Source: Amborella trichopoda (Eukaryota > Streptophyta > Magnoliopsida > Amborellales > Amborellaceae). Taken from it: DNA of 64,000 nt. How positions within the stretch are numbered: position 1 is the stretch's first letter; every line of letters starts with the position of its first letter. A program made the translations under genes and the position numbers. The notes under the pieces are model-generated. The model was not told the DNA's origin, ran no database searches, and saw only the letters and a list, made by a program, of their open reading frames with translations. The stretch covers positions 430,010 through 494,009 of the forward strand of contig NW_006499677.1 of assembly GCF_000471905.2 (NCBI RefSeq). Reading direction: 5' to 3'. Below are positions 1 to 30,992 of the stretch, piece after piece.

Positions 1-4
1 ATAC

Positions 5-72
<68 letters not shown>
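1..72. repeat. (CA)n-(TA)n compound microsatellite
   Basis: An alternating CA run of about 30 bases passes directly into an alternating TA run of about 35 bases. Confidence 0.95.
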
Positions 73-73
<1 letters not shown>

Positions 74-637
74 AATGATTTCATCTGACTTAGCTCTAGA
101 AAACCGTGTTTGTAGCATTTTTATGAACCCAAATTTTGCAAACACACACTCTTCATTCCAATAATCAATCCCAAAATGATAAAATTCAATATGCACCCTA
201 GATATCGTCAAAATGAATGCTCTCCAACAATGAATCTCAACCATCCATATGGTGAATTTAAAGATCCAAGCCTTAAAGAATTGAAAATCACTTTTTCCTT
301 TTTTAACATTGTTAATCTTATGATAACAAAGCTATCTAAAAAATTTGGAAAGGAAAAAAAATCTTTCTAAAGCCTAGATCTAAGCATCTCACAAAATGGA
401 CGGCCGACATTAAGTGTCCCTCTCCCTTGTTCTCAGTGACTCATCAAATGGCACTCAATTCATATCTGTAAGTTCAATCATTGACAAGGTTCAAAGAAAA
501 GATAACCCGAACTTCGTCTCTATCGTTGTGAAATAACTCTAATCTTTTGGGCTCTTCAGCTTTCAAGTTTGAAGTAGGGAACTAAGGTTTTGAGCTAGGC
601 TTTCTTTCTTTATCATGTAAAGGCCTATAAGGCTGCC
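73..637. other. AT-rich non-coding stretch, nothing recognised
   Basis: No long open frame, repeat or known motif was seen. If the E2 gene continues past the left edge, as its missing last exon implies, this is intron 3 of that gene. Confidence 0.5.
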
Positions 638-1740
638 ATGAGGTCAACAACCGAGGCTATTTTCTTACTTAGGCAACTAACTGAGAAGTGTATGTGAAGG
701 GAAAAGACCTCCACATGGTCTTTATTGACCTAGAGAAAGCTTATGAAAGAGTACCTCGAGATTTGATTTGGTAGGTGTTGGAAAAGAATGGAGCCTCCAA
801 ACACTACATCGACTTGATGAGAGATATGTACAATGGAGACGACTGAGTTTTTAGTGACAAGTGGTTTACATCAGGGATCAGCATTGAGTCCATACCTCTC
901 TGTCTTAGATATAGATAACTTAAATAGGCACCTACATGATGAGGTACCATATTGCATGTTGTTCGCAGATGGCATAGTTTTGATCAATGGGATCCAAACG
1001 ACGTCAACACAAAGTTAGAACTTTAGAGGGATGCTCTAGAATCTAAAGGTTTTAAAATTAGTTGGACTAAGACAATATATGGAATGCAATTTTAGTAAAT
1101 ATAGGAGTACAAACGAAGAAGTAGTTAAGAATGAGGGCCAGGAAATACCAAAAAGCGTGCATGTTTGATATCTTGGGTCAATAATCCAAAATAATAGAGA
1201 GATTGAAGAAGATGTCGTACATAGAATTAGAGCTAGGTGGGTTAAGTAAAGATGCGCGCAACCTGAATTTGATGTGATCCGCATACCAATGAAGCTGAAA
1301 GGCAAGTTCTATAGTACAGCTGTGAGACCAAATTTGGGTGGTCAAAAAACAATATACCCATAAAAATAAGTGCCACGAAGATGAGGATGTTGAGATGCAT
1401 GAGTGGCAAGACAAGAAATAATAGAATTCGAAATGAGTACATTCAAGAAAATTTAGGTGTGGCACCAATAGTCAATAAGAAGAAAGAGAATAGACTTAGG
1501 TGGGCTAGCCTCATATGGTGCAAACCCAGTACAAAACATATTAGGAGGTGCAAGTTAGTTCAAGTGGAAAACTAAACTAGGGCAAGAGATAGGCCCCAAA
1601 ACATGGTTGAAAGTAGTGAGAAAAGATATGGAGACGTATGGCTTCACTGAGGGTATGGCCCTTAGTAGAGTAGAATGGCGGACCAGGATTTGTGTAGCCA
1701 ACCCCAATTAGATGAAAAAAGACTTGAATGATGAAAAGAA
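638..1740 (+). mobile_element. RTE-type LINE reverse transcriptase remnant, copy 1
   Basis: The plus strand, read with several frame changes, gives plant RTE-type non-LTR reverse transcriptase pieces in the right order. These are STTEAIFLLRQL near 640, VFIDLEKAYERVP near 717-755, an LFADGIVLI block near 960 in place of the FADD/AEDI catalytic box, ESKGFKIS near 1040 and YLGSIIQ near 1170. The 3' end reads GTAGCCAACCCCAATTAG near 1696, a phrase typical of plant RTE tails. Stops and frameshifts are frequent and the 5' half (endonuclease) is absent, so this is an old, 5'-truncated, inactive copy. It lies in the presumed intron 3 of the E2 gene, antisense to it. Family recognition is from memory of RTE proteins, not from a search. 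Confidence 0.75.
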
Positions 1741-1834
1741 TGTATATTTAAGAATTGAGGTCAAACAAATGGACCTAACATGATTTTTTAAGATTGTTTC
1801 ATTGTATTACTATAGAACCATTGCATCATCACTG

Positions 1835-1839
<5 letters not shown>

Positions 1840-1870
<31 letters not shown>
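1840..1870. repeat. (TA)n microsatellite
   Basis: An uninterrupted alternating TA run lies between the two LINE remnants. Confidence 0.9.
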
Positions 1871-1872
<2 letters not shown>

Positions 1873-2420
1873 TATGTTTTGCGGATGGCATAGTTTTCAT
1901 CAATGAAAGCCAAAGCGATGTTAACACAAAGTTAGAACTCAGAAGGGATACTCTAGAATCTAAAGGTATTAAAATTAGCCAAACTAAGACGGAGTCTATT
2001 GAATGCAAGTTTAGTAATAATAGGGATAGAGACGAGGAAGTAGTTAAGATTGACGGCCAAGAAAAATAAAAAAGGGAGCATTTTCAATATCTTGAGTCGC
2101 TGATCCGATAAAATGGAGAAATTGAGGAAGATGTCACACATAAAATTAGAGCTAGATGGGTGAAATGCAGATATGAAACTGGAGTTTTATATGATCACTG
2201 CATACCAATGAAACTGAAAAGGATATTCTATAGGACAACTATAAAACCAATGTTGCTTTATGAGGGACAGAATGTTGGGCAGTCAAGAAACATCATACCC
2301 ATAAGATGAGTGTAGCTGAGATGATAATGTTGAGATGGATAAGAAACAAGACAAGAAGAGATAGAAATCCAAATGAATACATTCGAGAGAACTTAGGGGT
2401 AGCTCTAATAGGAGATAAGT
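1871..2420 (+). mobile_element. RTE-type LINE reverse transcriptase remnant, copy 2
   Basis: This is a second, shorter copy of the same LINE family on the plus strand. It starts abruptly at the (TA)n tract, inside the catalytic block (VCFADGIVFINESQ near 1872). It then repeats the order seen in copy 1: TLESKGIKIS, ESIECKFSN, the EEVVK segment, EIEEDVTHKIRARW near 2118-2160, then MKLKRIFYRT. It breaks off near 2420 without the 3' tail seen in copy 1. Stop codons interrupt it. Either a separate truncated insertion or a duplication of part of copy 1 would explain it. Confidence 0.7.
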
Positions 2421-2566
2421 TTTTTAGAACTTTCAATCTAATCAATGACATGCTCACAACCACCTGATTTGAAATCCAAAGGATAAGAGTGATTATGACC
2501 TCCTTGTAATAAAAATAAATCATCTCTTTGGAGACGTTTCTTTATACGTATATATATATATATATA

Positions 2567-2994
2567 GGACAATCTAAAGTTCACAACCTTTCAAATTACA
2601 AAGGTTAATGATCGAATGAGTTGTGAAGGGTAAATTTAATAACTTTGTGGGTTTTTTAAAAAAAAAATTACTTTTGTGATATCTTCATCATTAAGGGTAA
2701 TTTTGTAAATATCACTTTAAGACAAGGGGTATTTTTGTCATCTCCATAAGGGGTAAAATTGAAATTTTTACTAAAGGACAAGAGCACTCTACAAATAAAT
2801 TTTCAGGACACTAACTTCCAAAATACCATTGTACTTTTGTAAAAATTTCAAATTTACCCTTGCTTAATGGTTAAGTTACCTATTAAAATAATTTTTTAAA
2901 CAAAAAACAATGATCTTTTTGATAAATACACTTATCACAACCCCGTCTAACTTTAACATTTGTATTTTGAGGGGATGTTAACTCTAGACAAACC
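2567..2994. mobile_element. Palindromic foldback element 1
   Basis: The left end (GGACAATCTAAAGTTCACAA) and the reverse complement of the right end (GGTTTGTCTAGAGTTAACAT) match imperfectly, and the match continues inward for over 150 bases. The element abuts (TA)n at both ends (2550-2566 and 2996-3013). It has no coding capacity. It looks like a non-autonomous DNA transposon or MITE with long diverged inverted repeats; the superfamily is not resolved. Confidence 0.55.
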
Positions 2995-3013
2995 ATATTA
3001 TATATATATATAT

Positions 3014-3501
3014 GAAAAATGTTGAGGTTAGCCCACTAGCTTATATGAAAATATGAGTTCATATGAGCCCAATGGCCCAAATTGAATCTGGGCAGATCAA
3101 ATAGTGACTACTCATTTCGTATTTTAATTTTAATTTTTTTTTTTCTACGAATCCAAATAACTTGAAATTTTAGGCGTGTGTTCTTCAAAAATAGGATAAT
3201 ATATTAAAATTATCAAAAAAAATATATTACAAAAAATAAATTGACAAAAATACCCCTGAAACATTTTGGGGGTAGTTTGGTCAATTTATTTATTTATTGC
3301 AAATTATTTTTAAATATTTTTATTAAGTACGTCTTGATGAGAAGAATGGACAAATAAAATTTCAAGTGATTTAGATCTTTATAAAAAAACTTAAAATTCA
3401 AAAACGAAATGAGGTCGTGACCGTCAGATCAGCCCAGATTCAATCTGGGCCGTTGGGCTCCTATGTTCATGTGAGCTAGTGGGCTAATCTCATAATTTTC
3501 T
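3014..3501. mobile_element. Palindromic foldback element 2
   Basis: This is an almost fully palindromic unit of about 490 bp. Both ends read GAAAAWT...TTAGCCCACTAGCT inward. Next come GCCCAGATTGAATCTGGGC-type motifs, then a region resembling TTGAAATTTTAGGCGTGTG. In the centre CAAAAATACCCC meets GGGGGTAGTTTGG. No open frame is present. A TAT trinucleotide flanks both ends, which may be the target duplication but cannot be told from the surrounding TA repeat. Confidence 0.75.
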
Positions 3502-3967
3502 ATGGGAGTCACTGCTGTACGCCCATACACGAATGGCCCAGATTGAATTTGGGGCATTCTGTGGCCGATCTAACTATCACAGATGTCAATAGTGTTTTAA
3601 TTTAAATTTTTTTCTACAAATCCAAATCACTTGAAATTTTAAACGTGTGTTCTTAAAAAATAGCCAAATCTACGAAAAATATCAAAAAACATTATATGAA
3701 ATAAATTCACCAAAATACCCCCGAAAAGTTGTGGGGTATTTTTGTCAATTTGTTTTCGCAAATTATTTTTTTTATATTTTTATTAGGTATACCTTGATGA
3801 GAAAAACACACGCCTAAAATTTTAAGTGATTTGGATCTGTAAAAAAAAATAAAAAACTCAAACGCTATCAAACATCATGGAGCGTCAGATCGGCCCAGAT
3901 TCAATATGGGTCGTGGGCGTTTACTGTAGCAGTACGCACCTGTGTGCACAACATCTTTTCCCTATAA
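3501..3967. mobile_element. Palindromic foldback element 3, same family core as element 2
   Basis: It begins where element 2 ends. The arms carry the same inner blocks as element 2 (GGCCCAGATTGAAT, ATCCAAATCACTTGAAATTT, CAAAATACCCC), but the outer 50-60 bases differ, being built around CTGCTGTACGCC and its inverted counterpart. The two elements therefore look like related subfamilies placed side by side, or one inserted at the end of the other. Confidence 0.7.
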
Positions 3968-3975
3968 TATATATG

Positions 3976-4362
3976 GTTATGTTAAGGTGCTCACACTATA
4001 GAACATTTTATAATTGTACTCAATAAATTTTGGACACTTATACACTCTTGTTTTGTACATGGAGCTTTTTTATGGTAACGGTATTTTTGGTCATTAGAAA
4101 GGGTATGACATCATCCACATGGGTATGACATCATCCACATGGGATGTGACATCACGCACATGGAGTATTAAATACCACTAGTGTGCTCTATGTGGGTGAC
4201 GCCATACCCTATGTAGATGATGTCATTCCCCTCTTAATGAACAAAAATACCCTTATTAAAAAATATTGTATTACAAGACAAGGTTATATAAGTGTCCAAA
4301 ACTGTCCAAAACTTGTTGAATAGAATTATAACGTGCTCTATAGTGTGAGCATCTAACATAAC
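3976..4362. mobile_element. Palindromic foldback element 4
   Basis: The inverted ends are GTTATGTTAAGGTGCTCACA on the left and, as reverse complement, GTTATGTTAGATGCTCACAC on the right. The match continues through TTTTGGACACTTATA and ATGACATCATC blocks. The element is about 387 bp, non-coding, and flanked by TATA-rich sequence on both sides. The internal ATGACATCATCCACATGGG block is tandemly repeated near 4105-4145. Confidence 0.75.
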
Positions 4363-25380
<21,018 letters not shown>

Positions 25381-25407
25381 CGCCAAAAAAACCCAGAGGA
25401 ATAAAGC

Positions 25408-25497
25408 CTTACATGGTCAAAACGAATGCAAAAACAGAATCAGAGAATTTAAAGGTCGATCAAAACAAATAACAGAGAAGAACTAATTATGACATAC
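25408..25497 (-). other. Possible 5' UTR intron of the E2 gene
   Basis: On the minus strand a good donor (TAGG then GTATGTC) at 25497 and an acceptor (CATGTAAG) ending at 25408 would remove 90 nt. Removal also takes out two short upstream start codons (ATGTCATAA and ATGTAA). Related plant E2 genes often have a leader intron, but the pyrimidine content before this acceptor is only moderate, so this is an inference. Confidence 0.4.
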
Positions 25498-25578
25498 CCT
25501 AATGGAAGATGAAGAGCATAGAGAAAAGTAAAGTGGGGGAGAATGGAGAACAGATGATGATGATGGGTGAGAGAGAGA

Positions 25579-25586
25579 ATTTATAG
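25579..25586 (-). promoter_or_regulatory. TATA box of the E2 gene
   Basis: The minus strand reads CTCTATAAATTCTC about 200 bases upstream of the start codon. A pyrimidine-rich leader follows, as in many plant housekeeping genes. Transcription would start near 25550. Confidence 0.75.
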
Positions 25587-25607
25587 AGAGGGGTCTAGAG
25601 GAAGGCG

Positions 25608-25612
25608 ATTGG
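25608..25612 (-). promoter_or_regulatory. CCAAT box upstream of the E2 TATA box
   Basis: The minus strand reads AACCAATCG about 25 bases above the TATA box. A TGGGCCC-type motif (25687-25693, GGGCCC core), common in housekeeping promoters, lies further up. Confidence 0.45.
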
Positions 25613-25783
25613 TTGCTCCGCGAACCCACCGACGCTTAATTTTGACGCACCCTGTCTTTCTCGCGCACACTCCATCAAGTGGTGGTGGGCCCGGCGGCCT
25701 TTCTCCCACACGCACACATTCTTGACCGCTCATGCCGTATGCATTTTGATTCGGGTTTTTTTTTTGGTTCAAATTTTTTAAAA

Positions 25784-26431
25784 GAGAAATCGCTAAAAAC
25801 CCTCAAATATGAATTTTATAGTTACTTTACCCCAACCTAACTTCTTTTACATATTTTCTCTCAAAATCAATTTTTCTAGTTAATAACCCAAATACAAAAA
25901 GTTCACTTTTTTTTACGAAAATACCCTTTTTCGTACCTAATAATAGTTTTCATTGGAAAAGGGCAGTCCGGCATTTAGAAGAGGCGGTCAGGCGATTTGA
26001 ACTAGCAGTCTAGCGTCTTAAAATAGCAGCTTGGCATTTCATTATGATGGTCCGACGATTATGCAGTTCGACATTTTAAAATAGCGTTCCAGCATTTGAA
26101 GGGGCAATCCGGCATTTTGAAGTGACGATGCGGCATTTCAAAGGGCAGTCCGACGTTTTAAAGTGGCGGTCGGACGTTTTGAAATGAGCAATCTGACATT
26201 GTACAAGTGTAGTCTAGTGTTTCCTTATATTGGGATCCAAAAATGATTTATTTTGTACGAGAAGGGCATTTTCATAAATAAATAAATAAATAAAAAAACT
26301 TTTTGTATGAACTTTTTGTATTGGGGATATTAGCTAGAAAAGTTTGTTTTGGGGAAAAATATGTTCAAAAAAGTTAAGTTGGGGTAAAGTGCCTAGAAAG
26401 TTCATAGTTGAGGGCTTTTAGTAATTTTCCC
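25784..26431. mobile_element. Foldback element in the E2 upstream region
   Basis: The left end (GAGAAATCGCTAAAAACCCT then TTTACCCCAACCTAACTT) matches the reverse complement of the right end (GGGAAAATTACTAAAAGCCC then TTTACCCCAACTTAACTT), with over 120 bp of imperfect arms. TTTTAAAA-like sequence flanks both ends. The loop holds a minisatellite. It is non-coding. Confidence 0.75.
25958..26220. repeat. Degenerate ~25-bp minisatellite in foldback loop
   Basis: Variants of GGCAGTCCGGCATTTTAAA recur about ten times (GGCGGTCAGGCG, GCAATCCGGCATTTTGAA, GCAGTCCGACGTTTTAAA). It is more GC-rich than its surroundings. It is confined to the loop of the foldback element. Confidence 0.75.
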
Positions 26432-26441
26432 TTTTTTAAAA

Positions 26442-27144
26442 GCAACACCTACCAATACACATAAATCTATGCAGTGTTGTACTATATGTTTGTAAATAAA
26501 GCAAGGACCACTCCAAGAAAAGCAAGGAAATATAGGGTTTGTACGTAATAGTGCATTGGGGAAAATATGTGTTTGTGAATGGAGGATGAGCTATAGGTCG
26601 GGATTGTGGAGGGCGGTCCCATAGGCTTGGGCACGGACTAAGCCCGAATTCTCTATATTATGCTCAATTCAAGCCCGACTCGCATGTACCTAGAAGTAGG
26701 GCTATGAATGGGTTTGTTTTAGGTCTAGGTTGACCTAGACTTCTCAAGGTTAGTGAACTTGGACCCAAGTTGTGGGTTTAGAAGTCTCTATATTAGGCTC
26801 CATTTTGAGCTCAGTTGCATCTGCTTAGGAGTAGCATTGTAAATGGGTTAGTTTTAGGTTTGGTTGAGCTGCGCTTGTCTAAGTTAGTCAGATCTAAACT
26901 TGAGCTGCGGGACCAATTGGGTCAGGTTCAAGTATAGTCATGCCTAATCTCACTTTGATCCAACTTGTATAGGTCTGAGTGAGACTTGGACCTAGAGGAA
27001 GATACAATCAAGTCGGGATTTAGAGAGTAATGCTGGTGTCATGGTCATTCAAGGCGTTGAGTTTGCTGTTCATTATAGGTCTTGGTCATAGTGGGAGTTC
27101 TATGGAACGCTACACTTACCAGATTTTAGTGAATTGGTATCTGG
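26442..27144. other. Intergenic sequence with an old 141-bp direct duplication
   Basis: TCTCTATATTATGCTCAATT (26650) and TCTCTATATTAGGCTCCATT (26791) begin two diverged copies that both run on to a GGTTWGTTTTAGGTYTRGTT-like phrase. No gene was seen. Confidence 0.55.
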
Positions 27145-27259
27145 CAGTGTTTCAAAAATGCTAGGTGGCCGAGGGGTTTAGGCCACCCAGCGTCGGAGCA
27201 AGTGCCCAAAACCTGTCCGGCCTAGTAGAAAGAAAAATATCTCTATAGTCTAACTCTAT
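27145..27259. mobile_element. hAT-like element, left part (split by insertion)
   Basis: It starts CAGTGTTTCAAAAATGCTAG and carries the GC-rich block, then AGAAAGAAAAATATCTCTAT, matching the element at 20895 (AGAAAGAAAAATGTCTCTAT). It breaks at 27259. The matching right part resumes at about 28611. Confidence 0.7.
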
Positions 27260-27419
27260 GGGCCTGTTTGATAACTGGAAGCAAGTTCATGAACTGTAAG
27301 TTGGAAGTTCCTGAAGAACTATAAATTAGAAGTTACTTAAGAAGTTCATGGTTTCTGTGTTTGATAACCTCCCTGGGAAGTTAAGAAAATCATAGTTTTT
27401 TTGTTTGATAACTCCTGAG

Positions 27420-28433
27420 ATATATGGTAAATATATTATATTTATATTTACATTGGTAATAGTTTAAATATAAATATATAATGTTTATAACATACTATAA
27501 TATATTATATACTGTATTTTATATTTATTTTTAATATCTATATATATGTGAAAATATCTTATATTACATAAATATATAATATATAAATATATATTTTATA
27601 TAATATGTATAATATAGTATAATATATAATATAATGTATTTTATATTTATTTTATTATATAATATAATATATATTATATAATAAAATATATTATATTACA
27701 TAAATTTATAATATATATAACATAATAATGTACTTTTTATTTATTTTATTATTATATATTTACATAAAATAATATAGTATATTGTACATTGTATTTTATA
27801 TTTATTCTATTAATATATATTTTTATTATATAATATTATAAATATCTATTATATTTTATAATATTTATAACATACTATAATATATAATATATTGTATTTT
27901 ATATTTATTTTTAATATATGTATATAGGAAAGTGTCTTATATTACATAAATATATAATATATAAATATATATTTTATATAATATATATAACATAGTATAA
28001 TATTTTGTATATTTTATATTTATTTTATTATATAATAGATATTATATATTATATAATGAAATATATTATATTACATAAATTTATAATATATATAACATAA
28101 TAATGTATTTTTATTTATTTTATTATATAATATATAATAAAATATATTATATTACATAAATTTATAATATATATAACATAATAATATATTTTTTATTTAT
28201 TTTATTATTATATATTGACATAAAATAATATAGTATATTGTACATTGTATTTTCTATTTATATATATATATTTATATATTTATATAAAATAATATAATAT
28301 ATTATACATTGTATATATTTTTATTATATAATATTATAAATTATATAAACTATAATATATAACAAAGTATATTATATATGATACAATGAATAATATTTTA
28401 CATTATACAATAAAATATATACATTTTATATAT
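27420..28433. repeat. 1-kb AT-only tract with ~380-bp tandem duplication
   Basis: TTATAACATACTATAATATA starts at 27485 and again at 27865, and the order of the following motifs (TTATATTACATAAATATATA, then ACATAATAATGTA) repeats. A smaller duplication of about 75 bp lies within the second copy. Confidence 0.75.
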
Positions 28434-28470
28434 GGAGGGGGGGGGGGGGCGGGGCGGGGGGTAGGGGGGT
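28434..28470. repeat. Poly-G tract, possible G-quadruplex
   Basis: Fourteen G are followed by CGGGGCGGGGGGTAGGGGGG on the plus strand. It lies at the sharp edge of the AT-only tract, and sequencing error in its length is likely. Confidence 0.85.
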
Positions 28471-28610
28471 TCATAAAAAAAAAAGTTCCAAGTTTAAGTT
28501 CCAACCCTTGGGTTGGAACTTTTTGTTTAAAGCAAGATTGGAACTTTAACAGTTCCTTGAAGTTTTGTTTGAAGTTCAATTTTTTTATCAAACACGAAAC
28601 TTGAACAGTA

Positions 28611-28747
28611 TTAAGGCACATCAAATATATAATACACAAGTCCATATAGCACACACTCCTCCATAAGTCCATAGTTTGATAGTTTACTTATTCTAATATC
28701 AATGGGTGATGCGTAGATCAGTTTCTCGTAACTTTGAGAAACCCTTT
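28611..28747. mobile_element. hAT-like element, right part (truncated)
   Basis: AAGGCACATCAAATATATAA through CGTAACTTTGAGAAACCCTT matches 21052-21327 of the element at 20895. The match stops at 28747 before the expected GC-rich right end, replaced by the gypsy-like segment that follows. Confidence 0.65.
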
Positions 28748-29002
28748 GATGGGCAAGGCTCCCCTCATCAGTATGAGTTGCTGATAACCATACTGACTTA
28801 GATTAGTCTCAATGCATGACTAAGAATAACCATTTAAAGACATACAACGAAACATTCAATGGATGATACTGAAGGATCAAGAATGAGTATGGTTCTTAAT
28901 TGTTCAAGTGTGCTATACTTCAAGCATGGCTTAGTCTATGAATTTTGAGATTCAGCGAAGATTCTCGAAGCGGCAGTCTGAAGCTGCCAAGAGACAACCT
29001 CA

Positions 29003-29380
29003 ATGCAGTCTTAAGCTACCCAGAGATGGCTTAACCCATCTCAGCCTCAATGGCAGTCTCAAGCTGCCTAGAGATGGCTTAACTAATCTCAACTTCGATG
29101 ACAGTCTCAAGCTACCCAGAGATGGCTTAACCCATCTCAGTCTCAACGGCAGTCTCAAGCTGCCCAAAGATGGCTTAACCCATCTTAGCCTCAACGACAG
29201 TCTCAAGCTGGCCATAGATGACTCAACCCATCTCAGTCTCAACTGCAGTCTCAAGTTGCCCAAAGATGGTTTAATCCATCTCACTCTCAACACCAGCCTC
29301 AAACTGCCCGGAGATGGCTTAAACCCATCTCAGTCAACATAAGCCTCGAACCGCCAGATGATGGCTTAACCCATCGTCAG
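29003..29380. repeat. 48-bp minisatellite, open in both strands
   Basis: About seven units of 48 bp (CAGTCTCAAGCTGCCYARAG then ATGGCTTAACCCATCTCAG). Because 48 is divisible by 3, the plus strand reads SLKLPRDGLTHLSLNG repeatedly without stops from 28938 to 29342. The minus strand is open too (29302-29000, LRLRWVKPSLGS units). The last units decay. Whether it is ever translated is unknown. Confidence 0.85.
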
Positions 29381-29861
29381 CATCATTGTCCAGCAGTTAA
29401 AGCCTTAAAATCTTTACGGATCGTGCGACAAATTAGTGATCGCAAAAGGGGAACTGTTTCTTCAGAGCAAGGAATTCTCTCGTAAGATCAACACCGTTGA
29501 ACCCTCTGCTCCTTGCTCTATCACCCTTAAAAGGTGTAGCATGGATTGAGTTGAACAACGGAAGTGGTTGCAACCCATTGACAATTCTGGCGAATCTCTT
29601 ATTTTGCTCTTGTAAGATCATGAGGTTCGAAAGTTTGAAATTCAAAAAAATGTGTGATTGATTGTATAGGCGAAAACAACCAAGTACTGAGATCAACAAC
29701 GTGAAAAGGTAAACACAAGAAGTAAGTAACATTACGAAGATAATGATTACGCCCTGCAAGATCTGTGATTCAAATGAGTGGATAAATTCAGAATGAAGAT
29801 GGAGGGTGAAGATTCGAAGATGAGAAATGTGTGGTTATCCCTTGAACAAACACAATTTAGC

Positions 29862-29870
29862 ACTATAAAA
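29862..29870 (+). promoter_or_regulatory. TATA-like box of the old gypsy-like element
   Basis: CACTATAAAAAGGAGACC looks like a plant LTR or gene core promoter. It faces toward the downstream gag remnant. Confidence 0.4.
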
Positions 29871-30987
29871 AGGAGACCTCTAGATAGAAGAGAGGTCACA
29901 CTTTTCTGATAGACACACTCTGGTCGAGATAAAGTGTTCTTCAGAGGTTTTATCTCGGTAATAACCAAGAGTGATATTCAAGACATGAAGAGAGATATAA
30001 TTGTTTTCCTATGACTCGGGAAGACCAGACTCGAAGGATAACACATCCCTGCGTATATCTACAGGTATATGGGCCGATATGCCCTTTCATTTTTTCCCTT
30101 TAATTTTAGCCTTGAATGCGTATATCAAACCTTTCATTTTTTCCCTTTCAGGTATATGGGCCGATATTTCTTCTTTAGAAATGAATGTACTGATTTCGAA
30201 GCCAAAATGAAAGGTTTTCGGCTTATTTTCTTTTCTTAAGTCGATGTAAACTGTAACAGAGGATTAAACCTCTAGAATTCCTCAGTGCTCAATGTAAATA
30301 TAAATCCTATGTTTCTGATATGAAGTGCATGGGTGAATTTAGCCCCAAATGTGATGTCCTCTGGTTTTTTTTTTGGAGTCCAATGTTTGTCTAAACAATA
30401 TATTTCGTAACACATCCACATTTTCGAGCGACCAATTTTTTTACGAATCCAATGGGGAGTAATTCACCTTTCATTTCTGGTAGAGTCTAGGAAGTCGAAT
30501 CTCTCTTTGAATATGTCTTGATTCATGATCTTTTCCACACTACTCTCTTGTCTTCTTTATTTACCTTGACGAGCGAACCACTGCATTAATCACAAGTCGT
30601 TAGAGGTAACAATAGCTACAATAATGACATCCTTCCATATGGGAACCATGAAAGTTTCACTACGCTCCTCCTTGATAAGGGGTCAATCTGCTTTCCCTAA
30701 AGCTGCCGTTAGCCTGCATGACGGAAAGGCAATGACTGAAGGACAAGGAGCTAAGTCACGAACTTCAAAGGTTAGGACAATGAGGAAATATCGCCCTCAA
30801 GTGGACTTCGTCCCAGGTAGCAGACCATTGAGGGTGATTTTGACTTACCCCAACTGGCATTTGCAAGCAAAAGCTGACAATGGTGTTATCGCTCACAATG
30901 TCTCAAGACAAACGTAACCGCTGCATTCCGCTAACCCAATCGTTTCCGCACGAAAGAAGAGTATCTGAACTATTCATGCGAGGTTTA

Positions 30988-30992
30988 AGTTG
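30988..30992. repeat. Target site duplication, left copy (AGTTG)
   Basis: It is identical to 45331-45335. The two copies exactly flank the TG...CA ends of the Tat element. Confidence 0.93.

Larger units (their letters stand above)
27260..28600. mobile_element. AT-rich non-autonomous element nested in the hAT-like element
   Basis: The left end GGGCCTGTTTGATAACTGGA and the reverse complement of the right end (TTTCGTGTTTGATAAAAA) match imperfectly. Both sides have AAGTTC-rich subterminal sequence, as in many plant DNA transposons. The middle is about 1 kb of A/T almost without G or C. No coding capacity. Confidence 0.6.
28748..30992 (+). mobile_element. Left part of an old gypsy-like element interrupted by the Tat element
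   Basis: This segment ends in AGTTG and continues after the Tat insertion at 45331. It holds a 48-bp minisatellite, a TATA-like box and an 87-bp direct duplication (AGGTATATGGGCCGATAT at 30062 and 30149). It also holds a 97-codon frame at 30624-30917 (MTSFHMGTMKVSLRSSLI, later VDFVPGSRPLRVILTYPNWH) that I do not recognise. Its first 26 bases (GATGGGCAAGGCTCCCCT onward) recur at 46923 inside the gag of the right part. Which portion is LTR and which is leader cannot be settled by eye. Confidence 0.45.

Noticed and set aside
3014..3967. Single large palindrome rather than two elements
   Set aside because: Each unit has its own centre (CAAAATACCCC meeting its complement) and its own ends, so two adjacent palindromes fit better.
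28386..28672. Frames with poly-Gly or poly-Pro at the poly-G tract
   Set aside because: They are produced by homopolymer G next to an AT-only transposon core. No conserved protein.
29862..30917. TATA-like box and 97-codon frame as an independent host gene
   Set aside because: The frame runs to the edge of a retroelement target site, has no recognised domain, and the region continues after the Tat insertion into a gag remnant. A retroelement origin is simpler.
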